Assembly: GCA_024072375.1 (NCBI GenBank)
Contig: CP099617.1
Span: 539,001 to 603,000, forward strand
DNA length: 64,000 bases
DNA from: Sphingomonadaceae bacterium OTU29LAMAA1
Lineage (GTDB): Bacteria; Pseudomonadota; Alphaproteobacteria; Sphingomonadales; Sphingomonadaceae
Direction: 5' to 3'
Position 1 is the stretch's first letter. Every line of letters starts with the position of its first letter. A program made the position numbers and the translations under genes. Of this stretch, positions 35,901 through 43,712 are shown piece by piece. Below the pieces are notes generated by a model. That model ran no database searches and was not told the DNA's origin. It was given only the letters and a program-made list of their open reading frames with translations.

Positions 35901-36051
35901 CGTCCGTGTCGGGGTTGCCCCCCGCAACCGTCTCCTGCGGTTCCGTAGAGGACTCCTGCGCGACCGCAGGACTTGCGATCGCCACCCACGCCGTGCCTGC
36001 CAGCAATGCAGCGGTCGCACTGATCCTGCTACGAAAAGCCATATCGGCCAC
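32959..36051 (-). CDS. TonB-dependent receptor, oligosaccharide type (TIGR01782-like), alginate locus
   Basis: A large outer-membrane receptor of 1030 residues with a signal peptide ending near SPAVAQE. The TonB box is DIVVTGIRASLQSALGEKRR, the hallmark of Caulobacter/sphingomonad sugar receptors, followed by plug motifs LPDQNLAEVLENVSGVQITR and VQIRGTDANRTEING and a barrel ending LTAGVSFKF. GTG 36051 has GGAG at 6 nt; ATG 36042 is an alternative. It is divergent from the PL6 lyase across a shared promoter region, so it probably imports alginate oligomers. Confidence 0.92.
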   Translation of the reverse strand: MADMAFRSRISATAALLAGTAWVAIASPAVAQESSTEPQETVAGGNPDTDADIVVTGIRASLQSALGEKRRSDNLVEVIQAQDIGKLPDQNLAEVLENVSGVQITRQAGVGTAVQIRGTDANRTEINGVSTVGSGAGRSGISFEDIPASIIASVEVTKVSEAKTIEGSVGGTINLRTLRPLSLTKPLIAARVQYERSDLARTTLPRISATLGNSWSTGIGEIGVVVSGSYSRTDVANFAPRIDRDNVRLASTAPNLPGSNANQGFNYLQVQFLQQEVNRFNYETKTATGTLEWKPASNLRLYGDVTLNNQQRAQAGNRVQVSGVSGAADAANHSSFGTVDLGSLKTPTGTIDLGTIQTTLGGTIGAVGAAKSTLVPNLRLSSDTGSRLTHNRVFDAGAEWEVGRLKARAEAALSTAKTTNPNFSTTLDFINPNGVQPVFGRGSLGNSTPVRFDLTGGRLQSGIDTSNPLAPTTAQLLNPANYRLYQVQQSANRADNKEKAARLDFTYDTSDFVPIFYSFDFGYRWNQNTAINGDVVNNITLNSNATGAGFASNTFNRPSGDRFVDLLVAAPSNFNAADGRTLYFPDFLIIDGGKAFDDPAAVLSTLNGAITASNAANPQYPAVARLSAPTESASGFFRIRETTNAAYFQMNGETDIFGIHARGNAGLRWLKTKLTSTGNNVVNGGGVTTVVKSSSYDFLLPRVSMVLEPARNVLVRTGFARDIRRPDFDALSTSYSYGNAATGVVSGGNPNLVPEVVWSYDLSGEYYFTPSSLFSVGVFHKSRTNLFADTVQTAPQIGTSAVGNPQYSIDPTCPGGGIYNPLPDRNLYATPAGNGICQGLSSTFNVPGSTTQTGIEIAFQHDLSAYESALGFASGFGFIGNFTHQRVGGAKSYNAGALDVGRRTDIGLGFARGSLLNLVPLTNLSKVSYNATLFYDKYGLNARLRYTWRSSYAMSASDQAFRWNLPIIAGARGQLNGSINYDISENINIGIEGINLTRSDQKLYCVNDGAVLCFQGLTDRRLTAGVSFKF

Positions 36052-36275
36052 GTCCCTCTCCCATTTATTTTTGTTGCTTGGTTTTGCTTTGGGTTGACCA
36101 GTGTGTCAAGCCAAACCAGAAGACCAGTTGTTCAGTCAGGTTAGCGTCGAACGCCATCGTTGCGTGCCTGAGGAACAAGCATATTGGTTGACATAATGGT
36201 ATGCGCAGCCGCATTACAACCGAACGGAACGGGCATTTCGCGGTGAATGCGGAAGCGGTTTCTGGAGGGATATAC
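36052..36275. promoter_or_regulatory. Divergent promoter region of the alginate locus
   Basis: For the plus strand, TTGACA (36188-36193) and GCATTA (36211-36216) are 17 nt apart and could drive the PL6 operon. A 9-of-14 match to ATTGGTATACCAAT lies between them at 36195-36208, with a further ATTGGT at 36183-36188. For the minus strand, TTGACA lies at 36104-36109, bracketed by GACCAGT at 36096-36102 and 36122-36128. The sites suggest control of both directions by the FadR-type regulator encoded at 46801. This is motif reading, not proof. Confidence 0.45.
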
Positions 36276-38456
36276 GTGCGTCCATCGATCATGCTGCTCG
36301 CAACGGCCGCGCTGGTGCAGGCAGGTCCCGCGTCCGCCCGGCGAACGCTGGTGCATAATCTGGCCGAGTTGATGGCAGCGACCGCGAAGCCTGCGCCGGG
36401 CGACTCGATAATCCTCGCCGACGGCGAGTGGCGCGATGCCGACATCGTGCTGCGCGGCGCGGCCGAAGCGACTGCGCCGATCACTCTCACCGCCGAACAT
36501 CCGGGCAAGGCGATCCTCGTTGGCGCGTCACGCATCCGCATGGCGGGCCGCTATCTGGTCGTGTCCAATCTGGTGTTTCGTGACGGTCACGCACCGGGCG
36601 ATGCGGTGATCGCGTTTCGCACCGACACGAAGCATTGGGCCGACCATAGCCGGGTGACGGGCGTGGTGATTGACCGCTTCAACAATCCCGACCGGCGTGC
36701 CGAAGACCATTGGGTGTCCATCTACGGCAGTGACAACCGCATCGATAATTCGCATTTCGAGGGCAAGGCGAACGCCGGCGCGATGATGATCGTAGTGCGG
36801 CAGAAGGGCATGCCGCTCGATAATCGCGCGCGGATAGACCATAATTATTTCGGCCCTCGTCCGCCGCTCGGCTCCAACGGCGGCGAAACCATCCGCATCG
36901 GGACGAGCGAGGAATCGGGCAGCGATTCTCACACGATCGTCGAGGACAATGTCTTCGAGCATTGCGATGGTGAGGTGGAGATCGTCTCGGTCAAATCGGG
37001 CGGCAACAGCGTGCGGCGCAACCTGTTCCGGCAATCCCAAGGCTCGGTGGTCCTGCGCCACGGCAACGGCAACATAGTCGAGGACAACGTCTTCCTAGGA
37101 GGCGGGCAGCCGCACACCGGTGGCATCCGCGTGATCAACGAACGCCAGGTGATCAGGAACAACTATCTGGAAGGGATGGGCGGAGTCGACTTCACGAGCG
37201 CGCTCGCGGTGATGAACGGCGTCCCCAATTCGCCGGTCAACCGCTACATGCCAGTCCGCCAGGCGTTGATCGAGCGGAACAGCTTTCTCGCGGTGACGCA
37301 GGTCACGATCGGCGCAGGAGCCGGTGGCGAACGGTCTCAGCCGCCGCAGGACACCCGGATCATCGGCAACCTTATCACGTCCGCCAAGGACGCGACCAAC
37401 GTCCTGCGCTTCGATGCGGATGCAAGCGGCGTCACCTTCGCCGGGAACGTACTGGCTGGATCAGGTGCCGCTCGCGACGGTATCGAAATGCGGGAGGTTC
37501 CGCTCCGCCGGGCGAAGAACGGCTTGCTCTACCCGGTTGACCCGACACTGGCGGCCTTGGGTGTGTCCCGTACGTTGACGCCGACACGGCGCGAGGATGT
37601 GGGCGTTCGCTGGTATGGCACGCGGGCGGCGATCGCCCGAGCATCGGGCAAGATCGTGCGGATCGATCCGGGTAAGGCGATCAGTAGCCTGCCCCGGGCC
37701 GCAGTCATCGAACTGGCCCGCGGCACGTATGACGTCGCAGCGCCGCTGATCGTCGTCAGCCCGATGACGATCCGGTCGGTGCCGACGGGCGCTGCGACGC
37801 TGCGGATGCGTTCATCGACGCTGTTCCAGCTAGAGGACGGGGGATCGCTGACACTCGAAGGCGTGCGGATCGATGGACACGCGGCGGCGGGCGATGGTGT
37901 GGCGGTCATCCGCACGAGTGCACGCCCGACCCTCGGGAATTATCGGCTGCGGCTCGCCGGAGTCTCGGTGGTGGGCGTCGCCGGCGACGTGATCGCGACC
38001 ACGCCCGGCACGCTCGCCGGGGCGATCACCGTAACCGACGGCCGCTATTCCGATGTGAAGGGCGCGGTGCTCGCGCTGGCGGCAGAGAAGGGCAAGCAGG
38101 GTTGGTATCCCGCCGAACAGGTTACGATAGCCGGCACGGACTTCGACCGGGTCGGCATGGTCGTCGACCTGCTTCGCGGCGGGACCGACGAGAGCACATT
38201 CGGTCCGCGCTTCAGCCTGACTGGCGCGACGATCCGCAACAGCGGGCCGGTGCGCCTGTCGGGGGTGCAGGAGGTGGCGATCACCGGCAACCACTTCGTC
38301 GACAGCGCAGGGGTGACGGTGGAGCACACCGTCGGCAGCCCGCATACGCGGATCTCCGGAAACCGGCTCCGCAACACGCCTGTGCCGCAGGTGCGCGAGA
38401 CGAACTACACGGGGGCGCCGCGCGCGATCCTCAGCGACAATCGGGAAGGTTTGTGA
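36276..38456 (+). CDS. Polysaccharide lyase family 6 (alginate lyase, chondroitinase-B fold)
   Basis: A predicted secreted or periplasmic alginate lyase of 726 residues, two parallel beta-helix domains long, like two-domain PL6 enzymes. The signal peptide is MRPSIMLLATAALVQAGPASA. The PL6 core has NGGETIRIGTSEES and the catalytic Lys240 (EIVSVKSGGNSV) and Arg261 (VVLRHGNGNIVEDN); their 21-residue spacing fits the family. The GTG start at 36276 follows TGGAGGG at 6 nt, better than upstream starts that bury the signal peptide. PL6 enzymes cleave alginate, often poly-MG or poly-G blocks, by beta-elimination. Its stop overlaps the PL17 start (TGATG). Confidence 0.9.
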   Translation: MRPSIMLLATAALVQAGPASARRTLVHNLAELMAATAKPAPGDSIILADGEWRDADIVLRGAAEATAPITLTAEHPGKAILVGASRIRMAGRYLVVSNLVFRDGHAPGDAVIAFRTDTKHWADHSRVTGVVIDRFNNPDRRAEDHWVSIYGSDNRIDNSHFEGKANAGAMMIVVRQKGMPLDNRARIDHNYFGPRPPLGSNGGETIRIGTSEESGSDSHTIVEDNVFEHCDGEVEIVSVKSGGNSVRRNLFRQSQGSVVLRHGNGNIVEDNVFLGGGQPHTGGIRVINERQVIRNNYLEGMGGVDFTSALAVMNGVPNSPVNRYMPVRQALIERNSFLAVTQVTIGAGAGGERSQPPQDTRIIGNLITSAKDATNVLRFDADASGVTFAGNVLAGSGAARDGIEMREVPLRRAKNGLLYPVDPTLAALGVSRTLTPTRREDVGVRWYGTRAAIARASGKIVRIDPGKAISSLPRAAVIELARGTYDVAAPLIVVSPMTIRSVPTGAATLRMRSSTLFQLEDGGSLTLEGVRIDGHAAAGDGVAVIRTSARPTLGNYRLRLAGVSVVGVAGDVIATTPGTLAGAITVTDGRYSDVKGAVLALAAEKGKQGWYPAEQVTIAGTDFDRVGMVVDLLRGGTDESTFGPRFSLTGATIRNSGPVRLSGVQEVAITGNHFVDSAGVTVEHTVGSPHTRISGNRLRNTPVPQVRETNYTGAPRAILSDNREGL

Positions 38457-40663
38457 TGCGGATGCTGTCCATACTGCTCGGCGCCACCTTGCTCGCCGTA
38501 CCAGTTCCGCTGCTGGGCAGGCCCCAGCAGCCGATAGGCGGCGCAGTGACGCCGGCGCTGTTCGATGGCGCGGGTTTGCAGGCGATGGCTGCCGACGCCG
38601 CACGCTATCCGCTGTTCGCCGCCGAACTGAAGCGGACGCGCGCCACTGTCGACAAGGCGATCCGCGCGGGTGTGAACGTCCCCGTTCCAAAAGATCCCGG
38701 CGGCGGCTTCACGCACGAACAGCACAAGCGCAACTATGTGGCGCTGTACGGTGCGGGGATGCTCTACCGGATCACCGGAGAGCGACAGTATCTCGATTTC
38801 GCACGGGCGCTGCTGCTGGACTACGCCAAGCTGTACCCGGCACTGGGGCCACATCCCGCCAAGGCGAACGAGTCCGCCGGGCGTCTGTTCTGGCAGAGCC
38901 TGAACGACAGCGTCTGGCTGGTCTATGGCATCCAGGGGTATGACGCGATCCGCGAGGCGCTGACCCCGACCGATCGCGCGACGATCGATGCGAACGTGTT
39001 TCATAAGATGGCGGATTTCCTGTCCGTGGGGAATGCGGCGAGCTTCAACCGCATCCATAACCACGCGACCTGGGCAGCGGCCGGCGTCGGCATGACAGGC
39101 TATGTGTTGCGCGACCCCGAACTGGTCGCCCGCGCGCTGAAGGGTACCGACAAGACCGGCAGATCAGGGTTCTTGGCGCAGGTCGACCAGCTGTTCTCTC
39201 CGGACGGCTATTATACCGAGGGACCCTATTACCAGCGGTACGCGCTGCAGCCCTTCGTCGTCTTCGCCGAGGCGATCGCTCGGAACGAGCCGAAGCTGGA
39301 GATCTGGCAACGCCGTGACGGCGTACTGTTGAAGGCGATACGCTCCACCATCCAGCTCACGTATGACGGCTATTTCTTCCCGCTCAACGATGCCATGCGC
39401 GACAAGAGCCTGCGCACCGCCGAACTCTACGACGCGGTGGCGATCGGGTACGGCGTGACGCGGGACCCCAGCTTTCTGTCGATCGCTCGCGAACAGGAGC
39501 GGGTGACGCTGTCACCCGGCGGGCTGGCGGTGGCGCGTGACGTGGCGGCGGGCAAGGCGACCCCGTTCGCCTTCACCTCGCAGCTGTTCCGTGACGGACC
39601 GAACGGCGACCAGGGCGCGCTTGCCGTCCTGAGATCGGGGGCGCAGGCGGATGCGCAGGTGCTGGTCGCCAAGAACAGCGCGATGGGCATGGGACACGGC
39701 CACTTCGATAAGCTGAACTGGATCCTCTACGACGGCGGACAGCCGATCGTCACCGATTATGGCGCCGCTCGCTTCCTCAACATCGAGAGCAAGGACGGTG
39801 GCCGCTACCTGCCGGAAAACGAAAGCTGGGCGAAGCATACGGTCGCACACAACACGCTGGTGGTGAACGAGACATCTGATTTCGGTGGCAAGTGGCGCGT
39901 CGGCGAAGAGCATGCACCGCGGCAGTTGTTCTTCTCCGGCGAGGGACCGATCCGGGCGAGCACAGCCGAAATGGTAGGGGCGTGGCCTGGCGTCACCTTT
40001 CGCCGTACATTGTTGCAATTGCCGTTCGGCAAAGGCAGCCCGCTCGTCGTCGATCTGTTGCGCGTCACCGGTGACAAGCCCGCGACCTATGACCTGCCGC
40101 TGCACTATAGCGGCCACATCACCGATGTCGGCTTTCCGCTCCGTGCGAACGTCGCGGCGCGGCCCGTTCTCGGCACCGCGAACGGATATCAGCACATCTG
40201 GGTGGACGGCACCGGCGCACCGACGGGTGATACGGGGACACTCACTTGGATCAACGGCGAACGCTTCTACACCTATCGCATGGTGGCGCCGCCCGGCACG
40301 CAGGTGATCCTGGGCGAGAGTGGCGCCAATGATCCGCGCTTCAATCTGCGCCGCGAGCCGCTGCTGCTCGAGCGGGTGACGGGTCAGAAGGACGCGACCT
40401 TCGTCAACCTGCTCGAACCGCACGGCGCCTACGACCCGTCTGCCGAGACGACGGTGGCGAGCGCCAGCCAGATCCGGTCATTACGTCATCTGCGCAGCCG
40501 CGACGCCGACATCGTCGTCATCACGCCCGTAACGGGAGCGGCGATCGTGCTTGGCATCGCCGACGACGTGACGGCGGGCAAGCCGCACAGTGCAACATTG
40601 GACGGGCGCAGCCTGACGTGGACAGGGCATCTCGCTCGGCTCGATGGGGCGGAGAGCAAGTGA
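38456..40663 (+). CDS. Polysaccharide lyase family 17 (oligoalginate lyase, heparinase II/III-like)
   Basis: An exolytic oligoalginate lyase of 735 residues that releases the monomer DEH. The signal peptide is MRMLSILLGATLLAVPVPLL. The N-terminal (alpha/alpha) toroid carries FNRIHNHATWAAAGVGM (Asn/His) and YYTEGPYYQRYALQPF (catalytic Tyr); the heparinase II/III domain begins with KNSAMGMGHGHFDKLNWILY, containing the conserved His and metal-site region, and HTVAHNTLVVNE. It overlaps both neighbours by one base (TGATG), so PL6, PL17 and the transporter are translationally coupled. Confidence 0.92.
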   Translation: MRMLSILLGATLLAVPVPLLGRPQQPIGGAVTPALFDGAGLQAMAADAARYPLFAAELKRTRATVDKAIRAGVNVPVPKDPGGGFTHEQHKRNYVALYGAGMLYRITGERQYLDFARALLLDYAKLYPALGPHPAKANESAGRLFWQSLNDSVWLVYGIQGYDAIREALTPTDRATIDANVFHKMADFLSVGNAASFNRIHNHATWAAAGVGMTGYVLRDPELVARALKGTDKTGRSGFLAQVDQLFSPDGYYTEGPYYQRYALQPFVVFAEAIARNEPKLEIWQRRDGVLLKAIRSTIQLTYDGYFFPLNDAMRDKSLRTAELYDAVAIGYGVTRDPSFLSIAREQERVTLSPGGLAVARDVAAGKATPFAFTSQLFRDGPNGDQGALAVLRSGAQADAQVLVAKNSAMGMGHGHFDKLNWILYDGGQPIVTDYGAARFLNIESKDGGRYLPENESWAKHTVAHNTLVVNETSDFGGKWRVGEEHAPRQLFFSGEGPIRASTAEMVGAWPGVTFRRTLLQLPFGKGSPLVVDLLRVTGDKPATYDLPLHYSGHITDVGFPLRANVAARPVLGTANGYQHIWVDGTGAPTGDTGTLTWINGERFYTYRMVAPPGTQVILGESGANDPRFNLRREPLLLERVTGQKDATFVNLLEPHGAYDPSAETTVASASQIRSLRHLRSRDADIVVITPVTGAAIVLGIADDVTAGKPHSATLDGRSLTWTGHLARLDGAESK

Positions 40664-41970
40664 TGGACGGCACGCCCAAACGGACGGTCGGCGGTCTGCG
40701 CTGGTTCGTCGTCGGCCTCATCGGTCTGGCGACCGTCATCAACTACATCGATCGCAACGCGCTCGCCGTGATGTGGCCGGCAGTGTCGAAAGACATCGGC
40801 GCGGACAAGTCGGATTATGCGCTGCTCGTAACGGTCTTCATGATCGCCTATGCGCTCGGTCAGTCGCTGTTCGGTCGTATCCTCGACGTGATCGGCACGC
40901 GGTTGGGGTTCGTGGTGTCGATCGCGATCTGGTCGTTGTCCATCGCCGGGCACGCGGCTGTGCGCTCGCTTGGCATGCTGAGCCTGTTGCGTGTCACGCT
41001 CGGCCTGAGCGAAGCAGGCAATTGGCCGGGCGCGGTGAAGGCCAACGCCACCTGGTTTCCGGCGCCCGAGCGGGCGCTCGCGCAGGGCATCTTCAACTCG
41101 GGCGCGGCGATCGGGGCGATCATATCGGCGCCCCTGGTGGCGCTGCTCTACGAGGCGCTGGGATGGCGCGCGACGTTCCTGCTGGTCGGCGTGCTCGGCT
41201 TCCTCTGGCTGGTGCCGTGGCTGCTCGTCTATCGCGGCGATCCGGATTCCCATCCCTGGCTGAGCGCTGCCGAACGCGCACATATCGCGGGCGAGACTGC
41301 GGAGGGAGCGCCTCGGCATGAGACCGGCTACGCGCCCGGAATGGCGCAGCTGCTGCGCCATAAGGAAAGCTGGGCGATCCTCGTCAGCCGCTTCTTCCTT
41401 GATCCGGTCTGGTGGCTGTTCGTGTCCTGGCTGCCGATCTACCTCTCCGAAACCTTCGGGTTCGACGTGAAGCAGATTGGACTGTTCGCCTGGGTTCCGT
41501 TTGTCGGGGCGATGCTGGGCAGTCTGTCGGGTGGCTGGGTATCGGGCCTGCTGATCGGCCGCGGCTGGAGCGCGTTGCGGGCGCGGCAGGTGATCGTCAC
41601 CATCGGCGGCGCGATCATGCTGCCTTCGCTGCTGATGACCGCGACCGCGTCCGATCCGTTGACCGCGGTGCTGCTGATTGCGGTCATCCTGTTCGGCTTT
41701 CAGGTCGCGATCAACAACATCCAGACCCTGCCCTCGGACTATTTCGCCGGCGGCGCGGTCGGATCGCTGGCTGGAATCGGCGGCACCGCCGCGGTTGCGG
41801 GAACCTTGGTCACCACCTGGCTGGTGCCTGCGATGACCACGCACGGCTACGCGCCGATCTTCATCCTCGCCGCGGTGATCGTGCCGCTCGGCGTCGCTGC
41901 CATCTGGCTGCTCGGCGGGCGCAGCGCGCCGGTCGCGCCGCCACAACCATCTTCCACTAAAGGGGCATAA
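40663..41970 (+). CDS. MFS hexuronate transporter (ExuT/ACS family)
   Basis: An inner-membrane permease of 435 residues of the anion:cation symporter family. It starts TVGGLRWFVVGLIGLATVIN followed by YIDRNALAVMWP, the signature of hexuronate and glucarate transporters, and continues with RVTLGLSEAGNWPGAVKANA and a central loop before FFLDPVWWLFVSWLPIYL. In this operon it should bring unsaturated uronate or DEH from the periplasm to the cytoplasmic reductase. It may equally be called exuT-like; substrate is inferred from context. Confidence 0.9.
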   Translation: MDGTPKRTVGGLRWFVVGLIGLATVINYIDRNALAVMWPAVSKDIGADKSDYALLVTVFMIAYALGQSLFGRILDVIGTRLGFVVSIAIWSLSIAGHAAVRSLGMLSLLRVTLGLSEAGNWPGAVKANATWFPAPERALAQGIFNSGAAIGAIISAPLVALLYEALGWRATFLLVGVLGFLWLVPWLLVYRGDPDSHPWLSAAERAHIAGETAEGAPRHETGYAPGMAQLLRHKESWAILVSRFFLDPVWWLFVSWLPIYLSETFGFDVKQIGLFAWVPFVGAMLGSLSGGWVSGLLIGRGWSALRARQVIVTIGGAIMLPSLLMTATASDPLTAVLLIAVILFGFQVAINNIQTLPSDYFAGGAVGSLAGIGGTAAVAGTLVTTWLVPAMTTHGYAPIFILAAVIVPLGVAAIWLLGGRSAPVAPPQPSSTKGA

Positions 41971-41971
41971 C

Positions 41972-42724
41972 ATGCGTTTCGAGAACAAGGTCGCCATCGT
42001 CACTGGCGGCGGACGCGACATCGGCAAGTCGATTTCCGAGCGGCTTGCGCGAGAAGGCGCAAACGTCATCATCAACTATCGTAGCGACGAGGCCGCGGCA
42101 CAGGCGACGGCAGACGCCATCACGGCGGCAGGCGGCACGGCGCTGCTTCACCGTGCCGACGTCACCAACGCTGACGAGGTGGCTGCGATGGTCGCGGTGA
42201 CGGTGGAACGATTCGGGCAGCGTATCGACTTTCTCGTCAACTGCGCCGGCGGCATGGTCGCTCGCAAGACGCTCGCCGATATGGACGCGGACTTCTTCGA
42301 CCATGTCATGGCGCTGAACTTCCGCTCCGCGTTCCTCGTCACCAAAGCGGTGCTGCCGCATCTGGGGCAGGGCAGCGCCATCGTGAACCTGTCCTCGCTC
42401 GCCGCACGCGACGGCGGCGGACCGGGTGCCACCGTCTATGCAGCGGCAAAGGGCGCGCTGACGACGCTGACCCGAGGCTGGGCAAAGGAATTCGGACCGC
42501 AAGGCATCCGCGTCAATGCTCTGTGTCCTGGCCTGATCGGCACCAGCTTCCACGACACCTTCTCCAAGCCCGAAGGCCGCGCCGCGACTGCCGGCAATAC
42601 GCCGCTGCGCCGTGAAGGTCATCCGGACGAGGTGGCCGCGACGGTCGCGTACCTGCTGTCGGACGACGCTGCGTTCCTTACCGGCGTGAACCTCGACATC
42701 AACGGCGGCCTGTTCTTCTCGTAA
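41972..42724 (+). CDS. Short-chain dehydrogenase, probable DEH reductase
   Basis: A classical SDR of 250 residues. The cofactor motif is TGGGRDIGKSI, the catalytic Ser lies in VNLSSLAARDG and YxxxK in VYAAAKGALTTLTRGWAKEF, with NCAGG as the structural motif. The Arg just after the Gly-rich loop suggests NADPH may be accepted. Placed between the uronate transporter and KdgK, it fits the step DEH to 2-keto-3-deoxygluconate, done by the SDRs A1-R and A1-R' in Sphingomonas sp. A1. It begins 1 nt after the transporter stop. Confidence 0.85.
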   Translation: MRFENKVAIVTGGGRDIGKSISERLAREGANVIINYRSDEAAAQATADAITAAGGTALLHRADVTNADEVAAMVAVTVERFGQRIDFLVNCAGGMVARKTLADMDADFFDHVMALNFRSAFLVTKAVLPHLGQGSAIVNLSSLAARDGGGPGATVYAAAKGALTTLTRGWAKEFGPQGIRVNALCPGLIGTSFHDTFSKPEGRAATAGNTPLRREGHPDEVAATVAYLLSDDAAFLTGVNLDINGGLFFS

Positions 42725-42735
42725 GGAGTTATCCC

Positions 42736-43614
42736 ATGCTGGACTTCATCGCTGCGCTCGCCCTCGCGAGCGCACCCGTCCTCGTGCAGGACTCGCCCGC
42801 GCATCCGCGGGCCGTCGGTGAAGTCCCAAAGCAGCGCACCGACGCGCCGCCGATCAAGGCGATCAAGCTCATCCTGGTGGGCGACAGCACGATGGCGCCC
42901 GGCAGCGGCTGGGCGTCGCTGTTCTGTGCCGAGCACGTGAAATCCACAGTCGCGTGCCTCAACATGGGGCGCGGCGGTCGGTCGACCCGCAGCTACCGCC
43001 AGGAAGGGTCGTGGGGGATCGTCCAGAACGAGATCAAGGTGACCGGCTACGGTGCAACCTATGTCCTGATCCAGTTCGGGCATAACGACCAATCCTCCGG
43101 ACCGGAACGCTGGACGGATATGACGACCGAGTTTCCGGCGAATCTCACCCGCTACGTCGCCGAAGTCCGCGCGGCGGGTGCCGTCCCGGTGCTGCTGACC
43201 CCGCTCGCCCGGCGCGAATTCAAAGGCGGTAAGATCGATAATACGCTGGAGCCGTGGTCCGCACAGGTGCGGCGGGTCGCCGCTGCCACCAAGACGGCGC
43301 TGGTCGACCTCAATGCGGAAAGCGCGCGGCTGATCCAGCGGCTCGGTGCCGCCGAGGCGACCAAACTGGCGCAGGCCGAACCGCTTCCGGAAGAGCTCGC
43401 TGCGGCGAAAGCCGGTAACACGCTGAAGCCGCGACCAGCCGAACAGGCGCGGCTGCCCGACCTGCCGACCTCCCCTGACGGTCCGCGCGGCCAGAATGTC
43501 CGTAAATTCGACTATACGCATGTTGGCGATGCCGGAGCGCGAGTGTTCGCCAAGCAGGTTGCCGATGGTCTGGCACGCGCGCTGCCAGCGCTGAGGGGGC
43601 AGCTGGTCCCCTGA
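42736..43614 (+). CDS. SGNH/GDSL hydrolase (CE12 rhamnogalacturonan-acetylesterase-like)
   Basis: A predicted exported esterase of 292 residues. The N-terminus MLDFIAALALASAPVLVQDS looks like a signal peptide. Block I is LVGDSTMAPGSGW (catalytic Ser), block II NMGRGGRST, block III IQFGHNDQSS and block V FDYTHVGDAGARVFA (Asp and His), matching CE12 acetylesterases. CE12 enzymes usually deacetylate pectic sugars, yet every neighbour here belongs to alginate catabolism. I infer that it removes O-acetyl groups from bacterial alginate before lyase attack. It starts 11 nt after the SDR stop, inside the same operon. Confidence 0.85.
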   Translation: MLDFIAALALASAPVLVQDSPAHPRAVGEVPKQRTDAPPIKAIKLILVGDSTMAPGSGWASLFCAEHVKSTVACLNMGRGGRSTRSYRQEGSWGIVQNEIKVTGYGATYVLIQFGHNDQSSGPERWTDMTTEFPANLTRYVAEVRAAGAVPVLLTPLARREFKGGKIDNTLEPWSAQVRRVAAATKTALVDLNAESARLIQRLGAAEATKLAQAEPLPEELAAAKAGNTLKPRPAEQARLPDLPTSPDGPRGQNVRKFDYTHVGDAGARVFAKQVADGLARALPALRGQLVP

Positions 43615-43622
43615 TCAAACCA

Positions 43623-43636
43623 ATCACTATACCAAT
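43623..43636. promoter_or_regulatory. Candidate GntR/FadR-type operator before the second TonB receptor
   Basis: ATCACTATACCAAT matches 11 of 14 positions of the palindrome ATTGGTATACCAAT, the core of the E. coli UxuR/ExuR operator. The right half-site is perfect. It lies 17 nt upstream of a TTGACA (43654-43659) that could be the -35 of the receptor gene. Confidence 0.45.
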
Positions 43637-43712
43637 TGGAATGCGTATCCGTCTTGACAGGATAGGTCGTCCGGAACAGTAAAGCGGCATAATAAACTAG
43701 GGGAGGAAGGCC

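Noticed and set aside
40486..42075. A 529-codon minus-strand frame over the ExuT-type transporter
   Set aside because: Composition is Arg/Asp/Gln-rich and low complexity, a shadow of the membrane-protein codons on the other strand.
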